Assembly: GCA_963699225.1 (NCBI GenBank)
Contig: OY969423.1
Coordinates: 62,001-126,000 of the forward strand
Origin: VRUE01 sp963699225
GTDB taxonomy: Bacteria > Actinomycetota > Thermoleophilia > Solirubrobacterales > 70-9
DNA length: 64,000 nt
Reading direction: 5' to 3'
Each line of letters begins with the position of its first letter. Position 1 is the stretch's first letter. Made by a program: the position numbers and the translations under genes. Positions 16,976-24,908 of the stretch are shown here, piece by piece. The notes beneath the pieces were generated by a model that saw only the letters and a list, made by a program, of their open reading frames with translations, ran no database searches and was not told the origin of the DNA.

Positions 16976-18579
16976 CACCGCTCCTCCGCTGGCGCCACGA
17001 CGCCGCCGAGGCGGCGGGTCAGCAGGTAGGTGGGCAGGGCGGAGATCGCGACCATCAGAGCAGCGTAGGGGGCGGCCGCTCCGTAGGAGAGCGATGCGGC
17101 CTTGGCCCAGAACTGCGTCGCCAGCGTCTGCGTGCCGATCGGCGCCAGCAGCAGCGTCGCGGTCAGCTCGGTCACCGTGGCGAGGAAGACCAGCGCTGCC
17201 GCGGCGCCGAGGCCGGGCAGGATGCGCGGCAAGGTGACCCGCAGCAGTGTCCGCAACGGCCCGCAGCCGAGCGAGCGGGCGACCTCCTCGTGGATCGATG
17301 GAGCCTGCGCCAGCGCCGCCTTGGTGGCGACGAGGGCCAGCGGCAGCGAGAGGATCGCGTAGGCGACGATCAGCAGCAGGGTCGAGTTGTAGATCGTCGG
17401 GAAGTGGTGGATCGAGAGCACGATCAGGGCCAGCGCGACGACGATCCCCGGCAGGGCGAAGGGGACGTAGGTGGCGCGCTCGATCACGGTCGCGGCGCGG
17501 CTCGGGTGGCGCACCGAGAGGATCGAGATCGGCAGGGCGAGCAGGGTGGTGAGGGCGGCGGCGCCGAGTCCCAGCTTCAATGAGGTACCGGTTGCGGCGA
17601 GCACCGTGCCGAGGTCGAATTCGGCGGCGCTGCTGCCGGTCGCGACCCAGTAGACCAGGGTGCCGAGCGGTAGGCCGAGGGCGAGCCCGATCAACGCCAG
17701 AAGTCCGCCGTTGACGGCCCACTTCGCCCGGCCCAGCCGGGCCGGGGCCGGCGGGCGGGCCGCGCCGGAGTCGACGCGGGCGTAGCGCCCGCGCCCGCGG
17801 GCGGCCAGCTCGGTGACGAGCAGGACCAGGCAGAGCAGAACCAGGACCGAGGCCAGCATCGAGGCGGCGGCGCCGTCGAAGCTGAGCTTGTACTCGTCGT
17901 AGATCGCCGTGGTGAAGGTCTGGAAGCGCAGCATCGCGAAGGCGCCGAACTCGGAGAGCATGTGGATCGCGACCAGCAGCGCGCCGCCCAGCAGCGCGAC
18001 CCGGGTCTGCGGCAGGGTGACGCGGAAGAAGGTTCGCCACGGCCCCATCCCCAGCGAGCGGGCACTCTCCTCCAGGGCCGGGTCGGTGCCGCGCAGGACC
18101 GCCGCCACGGGCAGGTAGACGAGCGGGTAGTAGGCGAGGGTGACGATCCCGGCGGCGCCCCAGAAGCCCTGCACCGCCGGGGTGATCGAGACCCAGCTGT
18201 AGCTGGTGACGAAGGCGGGGACGGTGATCGGCAGCGCCGCCAGCACCGCCCAGGCGCGGCGGCCGGGCAGGTCGGTGCGCTCGACCAGCCAGGCGACCGT
18301 GACGCCGAGCACCGTGCAGGCGAGCGTCCCGACCGCGACCAGGGCGGTGGTGTTGAGCAGCAGCCGGCCGACGAAGTCCCTGAACAGCAGCCGCTGGACT
18401 TCGCTCCAGCTGGTCGAGAAGGTCTGGTCGAGCAGGAAGCCGATTGGCGCCAGGACCAGCAGCGCGACGACGGCGGAGACGACCAGCAGAGCCGCGGGCG
18501 TGCGCCCACGACCCTGCCGCGCCCAGCGCAACGGAGCCGGCCATGCGGCTCCGCCACGTTGTGCGCCCGCCGCCTCCAT
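16975..18579 (-). CDS. fbpB: Ferric iron ABC transporter permease (FbpB-like, double domain)
   Basis: A 534-residue permease with two BPD_transp_1 domains in one chain, typical of FbpB. EAA loops are recognisable as EESARSLGMGPWRTFFRVTLP (split over about residues 165-190) and EEVARSLGCGPLRTLLRVTLP in the second half. About 12 membrane helices. It forms the channel for iron passing from the lipoprotein receptor. It lies 3 bases after the receptor gene and overlaps the ATPase gene, so all three form one operon. Confidence 0.9.
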   Translation of the reverse strand: MEAAGAQRGGAAWPAPLRWARQGRGRTPAALLVVSAVVALLVLAPIGFLLDQTFSTSWSEVQRLLFRDFVGRLLLNTTALVAVGTLACTVLGVTVAWLVERTDLPGRRAWAVLAALPITVPAFVTSYSWVSITPAVQGFWGAAGIVTLAYYPLVYLPVAAVLRGTDPALEESARSLGMGPWRTFFRVTLPQTRVALLGGALLVAIHMLSEFGAFAMLRFQTFTTAIYDEYKLSFDGAAASMLASVLVLLCLVLLVTELAARGRGRYARVDSGAARPPAPARLGRAKWAVNGGLLALIGLALGLPLGTLVYWVATGSSAAEFDLGTVLAATGTSLKLGLGAAALTTLLALPISILSVRHPSRAATVIERATYVPFALPGIVVALALIVLSIHHFPTIYNSTLLLIVAYAILSLPLALVATKAALAQAPSIHEEVARSLGCGPLRTLLRVTLPRILPGLGAAAALVFLATVTELTATLLLAPIGTQTLATQFWAKAASLSYGAAAPYAALMVAISALPTYLLTRRLGGVVAPAEER

Positions 18580-18582
18580 GGC

Positions 18583-19617
18583 CTAGAGCAGGCCCACTTC
18601 CTGCATCAGTTCCAACGGCTTGCTGCCGTCGCCGAGATCGGCCGGGCTCACCTTGGGCGGTTCGAGGCTGTTGAACGGCTTCAGCCCCGGCGGCGGGGGC
18701 ACGGCGCCGTTCAGCGGGTACTCCCAGTCACCGGAGTGGGTCATCGCGCTCTGGCCTTCCTTGCTGACGACGTAGGCGAGGAATTCCTGGGCGAGCTCGG
18801 GGGCGTCGCTGGAAGCGAGCGCGCCGGCGCCGGAGATGTTGACCAGCGCTCCTGGGTCTTCGTGACCGAAGTAGTGCAGCTTGGACGGAACCTTGGCCTT
18901 GCCTTCCTCGGCGACTGCCTCGAACCAGTAGTAGTGGTTGATGATCCCGGCGGCGATCTGGCCGTCATCGACGGCGGCGATGATCCCCTCGTTGTCGTTG
19001 TAGTGCTTGGCGTTTGCGGCGAAGCCTTCGAGCCAGGACTTGGCGGCCGCTTCGCCGTCGAGCTTTTCGATCGCGCTGACGATCGGCACGAAGTCGGGCT
19101 CGGAGGGGGCGATCGCCAGCTTGCCCTTCCATTCCGGCTTGGCCAGGTCGAGGATCGATTCGGGCAGTTCGCCGGCGGCGATCAGGTTCGGGTTGTAGAC
19201 CATCACCGTCTCGCGGGCGGCGACGCCGACCCAGTCGCCGTTGGGCGAGTTGTACTGGGAGGGCACTTCTTCCAGGGTCGAGGAGTCGACCTTGGAGAGC
19301 AGTCCCCTCTCGGAGAGCGATTCCAGAGGCGGCGTGTTCTCGGTCAGGACGACGTCGGCGGGGGAGGCGTCGCCCTCCTGCTCGATCTGGCTGGCCAGGC
19401 CCTCATCCTCGCCGTAGCGAATCTGGACCTTGGCGCCGTTCTCTTCTTCGAAGCCCTTGGCGAACGCTTCGGTCATCGGTTCGTGCTGGGCGCTGTAGAG
19501 GGTCAGCGAGTCGCTCGAGGACGAGTCGGACGAGCTGCCACAGCCGACGATCGGCAAAGCAACGATGACGCTCAGGCAAAAGGCGGCGAAGACGCGCCGG
19601 GTGATCCGAGAACTCAC
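18583..19617 (-). CDS. fbpA: Ferric iron-binding lipoprotein
   Basis: A 344-residue extracellular binding protein with a lipoprotein signal (TRRVFAAFCLS..., lipobox VGC at about residues 24-26) followed by a Ser/Asp linker. The mature domain is type II periplasmic binding fold of the FbpA/FutA class: LTLYSAQHEPM near the start, and INHYYWF (about residue 220), whose adjacent Tyr pair is the usual Fe3+ ligand. It heads the iron importer operon. A Shine-Dalgarno TAAGGAGG precedes ATG. A DtxR-like operator lies about 26 bases upstream. Confidence 0.9.
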   Translation of the reverse strand: MSSRITRRVFAAFCLSVIVALPIVGCGSSSDSSSSDSLTLYSAQHEPMTEAFAKGFEEENGAKVQIRYGEDEGLASQIEQEGDASPADVVLTENTPPLESLSERGLLSKVDSSTLEEVPSQYNSPNGDWVGVAARETVMVYNPNLIAAGELPESILDLAKPEWKGKLAIAPSEPDFVPIVSAIEKLDGEAAAKSWLEGFAANAKHYNDNEGIIAAVDDGQIAAGIINHYYWFEAVAEEGKAKVPSKLHYFGHEDPGALVNISGAGALASSDAPELAQEFLAYVVSKEGQSAMTHSGDWEYPLNGAVPPPPGLKPFNSLEPPKVSPADLGDGSKPLELMQEVGLL

Positions 19618-19642
19618 GAAGCCTCCTTAGTTTCGGGACATT

Positions 19643-19675
19643 GAATTAGGTAACCCTAATTCGGTGACCCTAATT
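19643..19675. promoter_or_regulatory. DtxR/IdeR-like iron operator before fbpA
   Basis: GAATTAGG (19643-19650) and CCTAATTC (19655-19662) form a perfect 20-base palindrome around TAAC, with core TTAGGTAACCCTAA. A further half-site GACCCTAATT occurs at 19666-19675, 14 bases on. TTAGG/CCTAA half-sites are those of DtxR-family regulators. Iron repression of the fbp operon is inferred. Confidence 0.6.
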
Positions 19676-19726
19676 GATCTGATCTTCGCAGGTCGGCCGC
19701 GGCTTGTCCGATCAGAAAAGCCCTGC

Positions 19727-19746
19727 TCTCATCTGGCATTCATCTT
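19727..19746 (+). promoter_or_regulatory. TCATCT direct repeat, 11-base period, upstream of response regulator
   Basis: TCATCT at 19729-19734 and again at 19740-19745 are 11 bases apart, one helical turn, the usual geometry for OmpR/PhoB-type dimers. The site ends about 20 bases before GTG 19766, so autoregulation is likely. The left part CTCTCATCT is shared with the sites at 14583 and 21811. Confidence 0.5.
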
Positions 19747-19765
19747 CTCTGGGATCGTGGGAGGG

Positions 19766-20446
19766 GTGAACGTCTTGGTTGTCGAGGACGAAGTGAAGAT
19801 GGCGGCGCTGATCCGGCGCGGTCTCAGCGAGCAGGGTCTTACCGTCGACGTCGCCGGCGCCGGCGAGGAAGCTGTCGGCATGGCCCGCGCCTCCAACTAC
19901 GACGCGATCGTCCTCGACGTGATCCTGCCCGGCATCGACGGCTTTGAGACCTGCCGGCGAATGCGCCAGGAGGGAATCTGGTCGCCGGTGCTGATGCTGA
20001 CCGCCCGCGGCGCTCTCGAGGATCGCGTCGCCGGCCTCGACGGCGGCGCCGATGACTACCTGACCAAGCCATTCTCCTTCGCCGAGTTGCTGGCCCGGCT
20101 TCGGGCCCTGGTCCGGCGCGGTCAGAGCGAGCGGCCGGCGATCATCGAGGTCGGCGAGCTCCGCCTCGACCCGGCGACTCACCAGGTCTGGCGCGGCGAA
20201 ACCGAGATCGAGCTCTCCTCCAAGGAGTTCGTCCTGCTCGAGGCCTTCATGCGCCGGCCGGGCCATGTGCTCACCCGCTCGCAGCTGCTCGACCAGGCCT
20301 GGGAGTACGACTTCGAGCACCGCTCCAACGTGATCGAGGTCTATATCCGCTACCTGCGCCGCAAGATCGACCTGCCCTTCGAGGTCAAATCGCTGGAGAC
20401 CGTGCGCGGCGCCGGTTACCGACTGCGAAAGGACGGCGGCCGCTGA
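19766..20446 (+). CDS. OmpR-family response regulator
   Basis: A 226-residue two-component regulator. The receiver domain (1-115) has the acidic pair VVEDE near residue 6, the phospho-acceptor in IVLDVILPG and the Lys in YLTKPFSFAELL. The C-terminal winged helix has SKEFVLLEAFMRRPGHVLTR and SNVIEVYIRYLRRKI. GTG 19766 with GGGAGG upstream gives the typical length; an upstream in-frame ATG would place the operator inside the coding region. The histidine kinase follows with an overlapping stop. Probably controls uppP and COG4705 downstream. Confidence 0.92.
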   Translation: MNVLVVEDEVKMAALIRRGLSEQGLTVDVAGAGEEAVGMARASNYDAIVLDVILPGIDGFETCRRMRQEGIWSPVLMLTARGALEDRVAGLDGGADDYLTKPFSFAELLARLRALVRRGQSERPAIIEVGELRLDPATHQVWRGETEIELSSKEFVLLEAFMRRPGHVLTRSQLLDQAWEYDFEHRSNVIEVYIRYLRRKIDLPFEVKSLETVRGAGYRLRKDGGR

Positions 20447-21843
20447 GTCGTGTCTCGATCCGCCTCCGTGTAACGCTCGTCTTCGCCGCGGTGATGGCGC
20501 TAGTCCTCGGCGCCACCGGCGTCTTCGTCTACCTGCGCTTCTCCAGTGAGCTCGATGCGACGATCAACGCCGGCCTGCGTTCGCGGGCCAGCGACGTCGC
20601 CGCCCTGGTCAAGGAGGGCGATCCGGGTTTGCACGAGGGGAACCAGACCCTGGTCGGGGCGAGCGAGAGCTTCGCCGAGGTGCTCGACGCGGGCGGCAAC
20701 GTCACCGATGCCTCGCGGTCGATCGGCAGTCAGTCGCTGCTGACGCCCGCCGAGTCGCGGCGGGCCCTGCGCGAGCCGGTTTACGTCGATCGCGGTCCGG
20801 GTCCTGGCCTGCGGGAGGAATCGCGCTTGCTGGCCGTGCCGGTCGACGCAAAGGGCGACAGGAAGGTCGTCGTAGTGGTTGGCACCTCGATCGAGCCGCG
20901 CAACGAGTCGCTTACTGACCTCGCCCAGTTGCTCCTGGTCGGCGGGCCCTTCGCCCTCATCCTTGCCTCGCTCGCCGCCTACGGCGTCGCCGCCGCCGCG
21001 CTGAAGCCGGTCGAGGCTATGCGCTCGCGGGCGGCGGAGATCTCGGCCGCCGAGCCCGACCAGCGCCTGCCGGTGCCGGCGACCGACGACGAGATCGCCA
21101 GGCTGGGAACGACGCTCAACGAGATGCTCGAGCGGCTCGGTGAGGCGCTCGAGCATGAGCGCGCCTTCGTCGCCGACGCCAGCCACGAGCTGCGCACCCC
21201 GCTGGCAATCCTGCGCACCGAGCTGGAGCTGGCTCTGGCGGCGGGGCGCTCAGCGGAGGAACTGCGGGTCGCGCTGGCCTCGGCCGCCGAGGAGACCGAC
21301 CGGCTCACCCAGCTATCCGAGGACCTGCTGACGATCGCCCAAACCGAGCGGGGTGAGCTGCCGCTGCGCCTGGAGCGACTGGAGCTGGGCGATGTCCTCG
21401 AGGGAGTCAGCCGCAGGTTCTCCCGGCGGGCCGAGGAGGGGGGACGCGAGATCGCGGTCTCGGCGCCCGCCTTGCTGGTGATCGGCGCCGATCGACTGCG
21501 GCTCGACCAAGCGGTGGGCAGCATGGTCGACAACGCGCTTCGCTACGGCGCCGGCACGATCGAGCTCGCGGTCGACGTCACTGACGATGCGGTCGAGATC
21601 CACGTGTTGGATCACGGGGAAGGCTTCCCCCGTGAGTTCCTCGGGAGGGCCTTTGAGCGCTTCAGCCGAGCCTCGGCGAGCAACCGCGACAACGGCAGTG
21701 GTCTCGGCTTGGCGATCGTCCAGACAGTCGCCCGAGCCCACGGTGGAGAGGCATACGTCGCCAACCGCGAGGAGGGAGGAGCCGATGTCTGGTTGGCGCT
21801 TCCCGTTTTCCTCTCATCTGGCCTTAAGGAAGGGGCCCGATGA
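20443..21843 (+). CDS. Sensor histidine kinase, probable CTG start
   Basis: Membrane sensor kinase. It has an N-terminal TM helix, an extracytoplasmic domain (about residues 40-155), a second TM and HAMP, a phospho-acceptor His in ADASHELRTPLAIL, and N, G1 and G2 ATP boxes (DNALRYGAG, DHGEGFP, GSGLGLAIVQ). The first usual start (GTG 20491) would cut off the basic RIRLR and half of TM1. Counting back, CTG at 20443 overlaps the regulator stop as CTGA and restores a full helix. The start is therefore inferred, not standard. The length from CTG is 466 residues. Confidence 0.88.
   Translation: MSRVSIRLRVTLVFAAVMALVLGATGVFVYLRFSSELDATINAGLRSRASDVAALVKEGDPGLHEGNQTLVGASESFAEVLDAGGNVTDASRSIGSQSLLTPAESRRALREPVYVDRGPGPGLREESRLLAVPVDAKGDRKVVVVVGTSIEPRNESLTDLAQLLLVGGPFALILASLAAYGVAAAALKPVEAMRSRAAEISAAEPDQRLPVPATDDEIARLGTTLNEMLERLGEALEHERAFVADASHELRTPLAILRTELELALAAGRSAEELRVALASAAEETDRLTQLSEDLLTIAQTERGELPLRLERLELGDVLEGVSRRFSRRAEEGGREIAVSAPALLVIGADRLRLDQAVGSMVDNALRYGAGTIELAVDVTDDAVEIHVLDHGEGFPREFLGRAFERFSRASASNRDNGSGLGLAIVQTVARAHGGEAYVANREEGGADVWLALPVFLSSGLKEGAR
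21811..21828 (+). promoter_or_regulatory. CTCTCATCT-N4-TTAAG site before uppP
   Basis: CTCTCATCTGGCCTTAAG lies inside the 3' end of the kinase gene, 25 bases before the uppP start. It matches 14583-14600 in both half-sites with the same spacing. It may give an internal, regulator-controlled promoter for uppP. Confidence 0.45.
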
Positions 21844-21853
21844 TCGCCGCCGC

Positions 21854-22723
21854 GTGCACCCGATTTCCTATCTGCAGGCGGTCGTCCTCGGGCTGATCCA
21901 GGGCTTCGCCGAGCCCTTTCCGATCTCCAGTCTCGGTCACGCCGTGATTGTGCCCAAGGTCTTCGGCTGGAACATCCACCAGAACGACGACTACTTCCTC
22001 GCCTTCCTCGTCGCCACCCACTGCGCCACGGCGATCGTCCTCTTCTTCTTCTTCCTCGAGGACTGGAAGCGGATCTTCCGCGGGCTCGGCCGCTCGCTGC
22101 GCGATCGCGGCATCGCTGCCGAGGACACCGACGCGCGGCTCGGCTGGCTGCTGGTGATCGGCACGGTCCCCGCCGGCGTCCTCGGGCTGGCGCTCGAGCA
22201 CCCGCTGCGCACCCTGTTCGCCTCACCGGAGTCTGCGGCGATTTTCCTCACCCTCAACGGCGTCCTGCTGCTGGCCTTCGAGAGCTTGCGAAAGCGCCAG
22301 CCCGCGCCCGGCGACGGCGAGGGCGACTCCGATCCCCGCATCGCCACCAGGATGAGCTTCCGCCAGGCGGCCGCGATCGGCACCGCCCAGGCGGCGGCGC
22401 TGATTCCCGGCATCTCGCGCTCGGGCATCACCATGGGCGGCGGCTTGATAGTCGGCCTCTCCAACGAGGACGCGGCGCGCTTTTCCTTCCTCTTGGCGAC
22501 CCCGATCATCGCCGCCGCCGGCTTCCTCAAGCTGCCCGAACTGTTCGGCTCGGCCGGCGACGGGGTGCGCGGCCAGGCGCTGGTCGGTGCGCTGGCGGCG
22601 GCGCTGACCACCTACGTCGCGGTCAAGTTCCTGCTCCGCTTCTTCCAGACCAACCGCCTGACCCCGTTCGGTATCTACTGTGTCGTCGCCGGCCTGATCT
22701 TTACCGTCGCTTTCGCCCTATGA
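21854..22723 (+). CDS. uppP: Undecaprenyl-diphosphate phosphatase
   Basis: A 289-residue BacA/UppP membrane phosphatase that converts undecaprenyl diphosphate to the monophosphate for reuse in peptidoglycan synthesis; it also gives bacitracin tolerance. Active-site motif 1 reads QGFAEPFPISSLGH near residue 17; the usual form is GxxEFLPISSxGH, so one residue is Pro here. Motif 2 is PGISRSGIT near residue 186. GTG 21854, 10 bases after the kinase stop, gives the family N-terminus. The stop overlaps the next gene by ATGA. Confidence 0.93.
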   Translation: MHPISYLQAVVLGLIQGFAEPFPISSLGHAVIVPKVFGWNIHQNDDYFLAFLVATHCATAIVLFFFFLEDWKRIFRGLGRSLRDRGIAAEDTDARLGWLLVIGTVPAGVLGLALEHPLRTLFASPESAAIFLTLNGVLLLAFESLRKRQPAPGDGEGDSDPRIATRMSFRQAAAIGTAQAAALIPGISRSGITMGGGLIVGLSNEDAARFSFLLATPIIAAAGFLKLPELFGSAGDGVRGQALVGALAAALTTYVAVKFLLRFFQTNRLTPFGIYCVVAGLIFTVAFAL

Positions 22724-23571
22724 GGATCGAGCAGCTGTTCTCAACGGATCGTCGGCACCCCTTCTCCAAGGTGCCCGAAGTCACCGCTTTCTTCTGGATC
22801 GTCAAGGCGCTGACCACGGCGATGGGGGAGTCCACCTCGGACTTCCTCGTCCACACCCTGGTCCCCGAGATCGCCGTCGTCCTCGGCGGCATCGCCCTCG
22901 TCATCGCCCTCTACATCCAGTTCGGCAAGGACCGCTACGTGCCCTGGGCCTACTGGCTGGCGGTGGCGATGGTCGGTGTCTTCGGCACGATGGCCGCCGA
23001 CGTGCTCCACGTCGGCCTCGGTGTTCCCTACATCGTCTCGACGGTCTTCTACGCGATCGTCCTCGCCGTGGTCTTCCGGGTCTGGTTCGTAAGCGAGGGC
23101 ACGCTCTCGATCCACAGCATCACCACCCCGCGCCGCGAGCTCTTCTACTGGGCAGCCGTGCTCGCCACCTTTGCCCTCGGTACCGCCGCTGGCGACCTCA
23201 CCGCGGTCACCTTCGGCCTCGGCTACTTCGGCTCGATCCTGCTCTTCGGGGCGATCATCGCGATCCCGGCGATCGGCTACTTCCGCTTCGGCATGAACTC
23301 GATCCTCGCCTTCTGGTTCGCCTACGTCGTCACCCGCCCGGTCGGCGCCTCGGTCGCCGACTGGCTCGCCGTCTCCTCCGCCCGCGGCGGCCTCGCCCTC
23401 GGCACCGGCCCGGTCAGCCTCGTCCTCGCCGCCGCGATCGCCGGCTTCGTCTACTACCTGGCCAAGACCGGTAAGGACACGCCGCCGGATCAAGATGGGC
23501 GATCTCACGACTTCGCCGATCGCGGCGTTTATATGGGTGACGACACCCAAGCGGAGAGGAGCCCGGCATGA
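22720..23571 (+). CDS. COG4705 membrane protein
   Basis: A 283-residue protein of about eight helices, paralogous to 14625-15872. Shared marks include KVPEVTAFFWIVKALTTAMGE (residues 17-37 region), TPRRELFYWAAVLATFALGT, and FAYVVTRPVGASVADWLA. It lacks the USP-like domain and ends in a short acidic cytoplasmic tail. It overlaps uppP upstream and ogt downstream, so it is co-translated with both. Function unknown; its association with lipid-carrier recycling recurs at the other copy. Confidence 0.8.
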   Translation: MRIEQLFSTDRRHPFSKVPEVTAFFWIVKALTTAMGESTSDFLVHTLVPEIAVVLGGIALVIALYIQFGKDRYVPWAYWLAVAMVGVFGTMAADVLHVGLGVPYIVSTVFYAIVLAVVFRVWFVSEGTLSIHSITTPRRELFYWAAVLATFALGTAAGDLTAVTFGLGYFGSILLFGAIIAIPAIGYFRFGMNSILAFWFAYVVTRPVGASVADWLAVSSARGGLALGTGPVSLVLAAAIAGFVYYLAKTGKDTPPDQDGRSHDFADRGVYMGDDTQAERSPA

Positions 23572-24080
23572 GCGCAACGCACGTCACGATCGACTCGCCA
23601 ATTGGGGAGTTGACGCTTGTCGCCCGCGATGACGTGCTGAGCGGGATCTACTTCCCGGGCCACTGGCACATGCCCGCGCCCGAGGTATTTGGAACGCGCT
23701 CGGATCGCGGCTTCGAGCAGGCCCAGCAGCAACTGGGCGAGTACTTCGCCGGCGAGCGGACCGAGTTCGAGCTGACGACGACGGTCGCCGGGGAGGATTT
23801 CCAGCGGCGGGTCTGGGAGCTGATCGACCGCATCCCTTATGGGCAGACGACTACCTACGGCGAGATGGCGCAGGAGCTGGGTGACCCAGTGCTGGCGCGC
23901 GAGGTTGGCGCCGCTGTCGGCCGCAACCCACTCTCGATCGTCGTCCCCTGCCACCGGGTCGTCGGCAAGGACGGCAAGCTCACCGGCTACGCCGGCGGTC
24001 TCGAGCGCAAGCGCTTCCTGCTCGAGCTGGAGGGCGCCGGCGGGCGGGTCGAAGCGGAGCAGCTGTCGCTGGCCGGCTGA
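23568..24080 (+). CDS. ogt: Methylated-DNA--protein-cysteine methyltransferase
   Basis: A 170-residue alkyltransferase that repairs O6-alkylguanine by transfer to its own Cys. The active site is IVVPCHRVVGKDGKLTGYAGG (Cys about residue 127), the DNA-binding helix contains YGEMAQELGDP with Arg finger nearby (AREVGAAVGRNP). Overlaps the COG4705 gene by ATGA and is the last gene of the operon. Confidence 0.93.
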   Translation: MSATHVTIDSPIGELTLVARDDVLSGIYFPGHWHMPAPEVFGTRSDRGFEQAQQQLGEYFAGERTEFELTTTVAGEDFQRRVWELIDRIPYGQTTTYGEMAQELGDPVLAREVGAAVGRNPLSIVVPCHRVVGKDGKLTGYAGGLERKRFLLELEGAGGRVEAEQLSLAG

Positions 24081-24097
24081 GCGCTGAACTGTCTCAA

Positions 24098-24877
24098 TCA
24101 GGTGAGGACGAGGACCGCGTAGCGCAGCCCGAGTGCCAGGGCAAGAAGGCCGAGCCCGCGCCGGAGCAGCTCCTCGGGTAGTCGGGCCTGCAGCCGAGCG
24201 CCGAGGTAAGCCCCCGCCAATCCGCCGAGGCCCATCCCGATCCCGAGCGCCCAGTCCGGAGCCACGTCGTGGTTGCCGAGGCTGAGCAGGGCAAACACCA
24301 GGACCCCCGCGATCGAGGTGAGGAAAGTCGCCGCCAGCGCCGCCGGTGCGACCTCGAACACCGAGAAGCCGAGGCCGACCAGGATCGGTCCGAGGATCGA
24401 GCCACCGCCGATCCCGTAGATGCCACCAACGGTCCCGACTCCCAGGGCCAGCAGGGCAATCTGGCGACGGCGATCGCGATCGGGCGGTCCCGCGGCACGC
24501 GGCGTGCTGGCGAAGGCGAGCCAGGCTCCGAGCGGGACCAGGACGGCGGCGACGACGAGCAGGAACGAGTCGGCCTGGTCCAGGAGCTCGACCCGGATCA
24601 CCGCTCCGATGAGGACTCCCGGCAGGGTGCCGAGAACCAACAGGCGGGTCAGCGGCGAAGCCAGGCGCTGCTCCCGATGAAACCGGAGCAGGGCGCCGGG
24701 AATGGCGATCAGGTTGTAGAGGAGATTGGTCGGCGTGACCGCCGGGCTCGGCGTGTGCAGGAGGCTGATCTGGACGGGAACTAGGAAGACCGCGCCGGAG
24801 ACGCCGACCGGCGTGGTGAGGACGGCGATGCAAAAGGCGATCCCCGCGCCGAGCGCCGCGTCATCCAGCATCGGCAT
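24098..24877 (-). CDS. TauE/SafE (TSUP) family transporter
   Basis: A 259-residue membrane protein of about eight helices. The two TSUP repeats are visible: GVSGAVFLVPVQISL with PTNLLYNLIAIPGAL in the first half and GGIYGIGGGSILGPILVGLG with AATFLTSIAGVLVF in the second. The family exports sulfite, sulfonates or other organic anions; substrate unknown. Start could be at 24877 or two codons later. Convergent with ogt and divergent from the acyl-CoA ligase. Confidence 0.87.
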   Translation of the reverse strand: MPMLDDAALGAGIAFCIAVLTTPVGVSGAVFLVPVQISLLHTPSPAVTPTNLLYNLIAIPGALLRFHREQRLASPLTRLLVLGTLPGVLIGAVIRVELLDQADSFLLVVAAVLVPLGAWLAFASTPRAAGPPDRDRRRQIALLALGVGTVGGIYGIGGGSILGPILVGLGFSVFEVAPAALAATFLTSIAGVLVFALLSLGNHDVAPDWALGIGMGLGGLAGAYLGARLQARLPEELLRRGLGLLALALGLRYAVLVLT

Positions 24878-24908
24878 TCTCTATCAGGTCTTCCGTACGA
24901 TCCCGCTA

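Noticed and set aside
16976..18544. Long in-frame extension of the iron ABC ATPase gene
   Set aside because: It lies over the permease gene; the ATPase N-terminus is clear at ATG 16975.
17962..19644. 560-codon plus-strand frame over the iron transporter genes
   Set aside because: Shadow of fbpA/fbpB in another frame; no motif and low-complexity composition.
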